Assembly: GCA_947561715.1 (NCBI GenBank) | Contig: OX387197.1 | Location: 6,445,001-6,509,000, forward strand | Direction of reading: 5' to 3' | Source: Ascidia mentula | Taxonomy: Eukaryota; Chordata; Ascidiacea; Phlebobranchia; Ascidiidae | DNA length: 64,000 nucleotides | Part shown: one piece after another, positions 59,946-64,000 of the stretch | Numbering within the stretch: position 1 is the stretch's first letter | How the letters are laid out: every line of letters starts with the position of its first letter | Program-made: the position numbers and the translations under genes | The notes under the pieces: generated by a model | What the model was told of the DNA's origin: nothing | Databases searched by the model: none | What the model saw: the letters and a program-made list of their open reading frames with translations, nothing else

Positions 59946-62243
59946 AAGTACAGCTTTCAGTAGCTGGTGGCAGAAGAAACATGTAAAATGAAAAAGCTCT
60001 GCAATTACTCTTCGTTTCAGTAACTCATAGACTAAGATACTTCCAAAACCACAGGCTCGTTTACTTTTTGTTCAACTTGTCCAACAGAGACAGATGTTGA
60101 CTAGCACGTGAATGTAATTAGCAATCTACAAAATTTAAAATCCAGTACAAAATCCAGTTGTTGGGCTTTGCCTTGCACTGTTCGCTTACCAGCATCACTA
60201 CAACATACAAAGAACTTCCACGACCCCAACGAAATTCTGTCCTATTGAGTGCGTCGTCGAAATAATATCGAATTACATCAAATTTCCACTAGTTACTAAC
60301 ACATATTAACGCGATTTTCCAGCTTTTTAAGTGCGATAATATGGAAATATCAACTTTGTGTTGATTGATTCTTTACCCAGTACAACCCACATCAAAAGTA
60401 TATACAAAATATTTAAAATTTTATTTTTTTATATTTTGCTGTTGTACCTAAAATTAACAAAACGACACTAACAATAAAAATGTTTTACTTTCTGCGTTTA
60501 TTTTCCAACGGATAATCATGAGCTCAGAATCATTGTTTTTCCATGACCTCCAAGTTTTACTTCTTGCCAGAATAAGATTACATGATTCTGTGTAACGTCA
60601 AAAGCGATTGAGGGACTAAAGAGCCAAAAAAACGCCAACCACAAAACGGAAAAAGAGTCACGCTTTACTACTATCGTGCTAGAGTAATATCAGGAGATTG
60701 TTAGAATGTGTTTTGGCCGATGAAACAGCTAAATAAAATTGCTACATTCAAATTTGATTTGATACAGAACAAGTTGGAATAATATTTTGCATGCGTTTAT
60801 TGTTTCTTTGTCCATATTTACACCAGCAGTTAACACCAATAACAGCAAGCGTTCTCGTTGTGAATCCCATATGGTTGAGCATTTGGACGACCTGACAAAA
60901 GCGGTTAAGACCAAGTGTTATGTACCTCTCGGATTGATGTTAAGTTTTGATTTAAAACGTTTAAAACGTCTATTTTATGTAATCTATCTACAAGTGTTAT
61001 CACGAAATTGGCAGATCTGGACCTACGGTAATGTGCCCGGAAGATTGGTAAGTTTAAATTATTAGGTGGTAACCGCAGAAAATGAACTGGCATTGGAAGA
61101 AAATTATTTGCTGTGTAACTGAGCTATAAATAGCTTTTTCGACGCTAGCACCGCATTGGTTTCCTATTTATTTTGTTCATTTTCCTTTTGAAAGCACTAT
61201 AAGCTGTACATACTTTTACCAGCGTCAGTTGCTGCCTTCATGCGTTTTAATTTTCAAAACAAAACTTTGAAACGTTTTGTTTGATCAACAATTGAGCCGG
61301 TGGTGTGCGAACGGCACAGCTCGGAAATTGGAGACAAACAACAATGGAAAAGAGTTTTAGATAAATACGACGCATAAAGAATCGGTGATATTGGCTGAAT
61401 GAGTCTTTTGTAAAAAAACATCGCTGTATGGCGTTTGACTTGAAAGGTCCAGTCGGCAGCTGAATAGCAATCAAAAAGACCACAGCAGTGGCTAAGTTGA
61501 AAAGTTGAACCACGAATAAAGGTATAAAATACAGGGCATCCTCGTAATTAGACAGATTGTGGAGTGCATAACTGCGACAAAAATAGCAATATATTCGTCA
61601 GTGCTTAGTACTGGAAATGTGCCCAGTATAAAAGGATATGATATCTTGTGTATATCAGTTATCAAGCCCAAGAGAACAGAAAACTGGTAGAGAAAGCAAC
61701 ACAGATAAACTGGGATTTAAGCGCCCACAACAGGAATAAGCACCTTATTGTAATTCATTAATTTTGCAATCTACATTATATTGGCGAAATCAGCAGTGAA
61801 TGGGGCGCATGTTAGCTATAAGGTTTCGCCCAAACATAAAGAAATCATCACGTGGTAGTCGGAATGGGTGTTGTAATGCGATAGGCGCGATATACTTCAA
61901 CACAAAAGAGAAGGCTTTGGTAACGCGTTTTCGTTGGCACCTAAGACTCGTGACGTCTGATGGCGCATACGCGGATAGTCTAGATACCTGGTAAATGCAG
62001 TCAACGTTTGCGTAAACAAACTATTTAATTAATTGTTGGTCATACTTGTGGAAATTTAATGAGCTGTTCCACAACCGAATAACATTTGTCACAGTGCTTG
62101 TATGCTTCGGTTGTCGGTTATATAACGGCTGACTCTTTACAATTTTTCTTTCACAGTTTTCATACATGTTAGGAAGTGCGATGCGGTTACATAAACTACA
62201 GGTATTATTGTAATGTTGTGTGCCAACGATGCTCTGGTATGCC
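59946..62243. other. Intergenic stretch upstream of the CUB gene
   Basis: No gene recognised. Two TATA-like sequences occur (ctataaatag at 61124 and agtataaaagg near 61627); the second could serve the CUB gene about 0.6 kb downstream, but this is only positional. ORFs at 60787-61065 and 61800-61994 have no domain. Confidence 0.4.
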
Positions 62244-64000
62244 ATGAAGATTTCTACGCTACTATCGTGGATCACTCTTTGGATACTGATTGAAGGCACA
62301 AAAGGTTTGTGGTCTGTTGGTAAACAAGGCTTAGGTGTATGGAAGAATAATAGGTATGTCTACTGTCTGTATAACGGTAGACTTCAACTCACTTCACGCA
62401 TAATTGATTTAAGGTTGGAATTTTATGTGTTGCGCTTTCGAAAGCACAGTCAATTCTGTGTTAATGATGTTGATAGCGGGTTAGTGACGTTAAACGCATA
62501 ATATGAATTATGTTCCTTTCCTTTGTGACGCATGTCGTAGGATTGCGAACGGCGAAATAGTCTTTGTGTCAACTTGTTTTGATAAAACGGTTCTATAACT
62601 TCGTAGAGGTAAACACATACCAACATCAACCCCTTTTGTCGTAAATTGTCATACAATGGGATAGTACTCGTATAAGAACAATTGGCTTTCATGAAAGTGA
62701 CGTAATGATCGGGGAATTCGGATGTTGGCCAAGTATTCGTATTCGGATCCAGCCGGGTAACACACTATCTGAGTTTGTGGGCCTTTCATAAACAAAACCA
62801 CGGTTGTCAGTTTCGTCTATTAGATTGTTTGTTAACAATGTGCCTTGTTCGGTTTGGGCAGTAGTGTGATGCGCCACCAAATGTAAATCAGCATATCAAG
62901 TGATTGTGAATGAGTTGTGACGTAATCATACAATATCAATGAATTAAGTGTCGTTTGCCCAAGATGTCTGCAATATTGAGGGCTTTTCATAACATGTTAT
63001 TATTGAGCAAACTCTAAGACGGGACCAAATCACATCACCAACCAGATTTTTTTGTTGCACAGCTATGAACTTTACCAATCGGACTCATAATAAGCTAACC
63101 TCAACCAATCGTAAACCATACTTTTCAGGCATAAACTTATATGTCATGCACGCTTGAATTGCGGTTTGCAAACTTCTGAATCAAAATTACCCGACCGGAT
63201 TCATTTGATTGTTATCCCGATAAATTGGAACCAGGAACATCATTTTGAAAGATACCGAAAACAAGATTGTTTGCCACTGAACTCGGCTGTTTCATAGGCC
63301 AAAGCAATATATGCGATGAAGACACACTTACAGCGGCATCGGGTAATATTACCTCACCTAACTACCCGTCCTCGTACGGTAGTTCGCTAAGCTGCACCGC
63401 AAGCATTCTGACAACGCCTAACAAGGTAAATTTATTTTACTAATTTATCGCAAATTTAAAAATACCCAACATTTCTTTGAATCAGAAAGTGTTTTAAAAC
63501 TTGTTAAAGTCACGTTTCGTACTATTTGGGCCCTGCTCCGAAATGGAGTTTAAAGTGCTTAATTGTGATCTTGCTGAGGCTGCGATAGCATTACAAGTTC
63601 GTTTTACCAGCCAGGCATAAACTGGATTCGTTGCAGATTATCGTCGTTACTTTTCTGGATCTTGATCTCCAAACCCATTCGAATTGCATCTACGACGAGT
63701 TGAAGATCTACGACGGCACGACGCTAGTATGTAGCCAAACATAAAATACGTGAAGTTACTCGGCATATAAGAACAAATAAATGGCTGGCGATCAACTTCA
63801 GCACGATTTACCTTCAATGAAAAGCCGGCAAACGTTTTGGCTAACAGAATCTAATCGGACAGTAACAATTTATTATTCCTTATCCTTGTATAGTTGATAA
63901 ATTGGACACTTTTTATTTAAGCTTTCCGATATTAAGCCATCAGTTGTGCGAACGACGGGACGAAATTACGGTGTTATGTCAAACTTTACTTTGTTAGCTG
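62244..64000 (+). CDS. Secreted CUB-domain protein, 5' part (runs off the window)
   Basis: Exons 62244-62304, 63298-63425, 63637-63726 and 63922 to beyond the window end join in phases 1, 0 and 0. Exon 1 encodes a signal peptide (MKISTLLSWITLWILIEG). Exons 2 to 4 read as one CUB domain. These are ICDEDTLTAASGNITSPNYP with SLSCTASI, then VVTFLDLDLQTHSNCIYDEL with KIYDGTTL, then VVRTTGRNYGVMSNFTLLA. The pattern C-x-G-x-I-SPNYP, C and C-x-Y-D-x-L-x-I-YDG is diagnostic. CUB domains mediate extracellular protein or Ca-dependent ligand binding. The full architecture is unknown because the gene continues past the window. An in-frame upstream ATG at 62229 would add five residues; the chosen start gives the better signal peptide. 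Confidence 0.8.

Noticed and set aside
60787-61065. 92-residue plus-strand frame
   Set aside because: Part of it looks exon-like (SHMVEHLDDLTKAVK), but no splice partners or family could be found.
1-64000. CRISPR arrays, bacterial operons or virus-derived elements
   Set aside because: No regularly spaced direct repeats, no ribosome-binding-site operon structure, and no recognisable reverse transcriptase, capsid, envelope or polymerase reading frames were seen.

Overview
This window looks like AT-rich animal nuclear DNA from a chordate-type invertebrate, most likely an ascidian tunicate (Ciona-like). The reasons are short GT-AG introns (about 60 to 1500 bp), compact multi-exon genes, metazoan families (a dynein regulatory complex subunit, BTB-BACK-Kelch, F5/8C, CUB and MGAT4-like glycosyltransferase), an isolated 5S rRNA gene, and many small structured repeats. 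The species call is inference; the gene families are read directly from reconstructed exons.

Layout. 0.6-2.3 kb (+): a four-exon gene for the ciliary coiled-coil protein DRC12/CCDC153. 2.3-35.7 kb: gene-poor DNA carrying a small family of GNAT-fold acetyltransferase-like genes. Two are on the minus strand (7.84-9.25 and 18.13-19.96 kb), and a broken copy (28.0-28.7 kb) and an intact copy (33.3-34.8 kb) are on the plus strand. A 5S rRNA gene lies at 23.46 kb. 35.75-38.89 kb (+): a 12-exon BTB-BACK-Kelch gene with six kelch blades. 40.03-42.56 kb (+): a six-exon secreted single F5/8 type C (discoidin) protein. 43.77-59.95 kb (-): a tandem array of four apparently intact four-exon MGAT4-like (GT54) genes. 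The two middle copies lie in a recent segmental duplication of about 4 kb. 62.24 kb to the window end (+): the 5' part of a secreted CUB-domain protein.

Repeats and RNA elements. The most notable signal is a set of hammerhead ribozyme sequences. The copy at 6245-6304 (minus strand) has a complete type I layout: a 7-bp stem I, CUGAUGA, stem II, GAAA, a closed stem III and a GUC cleavage triplet. Its core is repeated in inverted orientation about 110 bp away. Four decayed relatives are scattered in the window, one inside an intron of a GNAT gene. A separate 127-bp hairpin element at 20.1 kb has a second hammerhead-like core whose predicted cleavage point falls exactly at the start of its 40-bp arm. 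Two tRNA-derived repeat families, hAT-like remnants and a minisatellite are also present.

No single pathway links the genes. The GNAT and MGAT4 clusters are local gene-family expansions with signs of sequence exchange, and the rest are unrelated neighbours.
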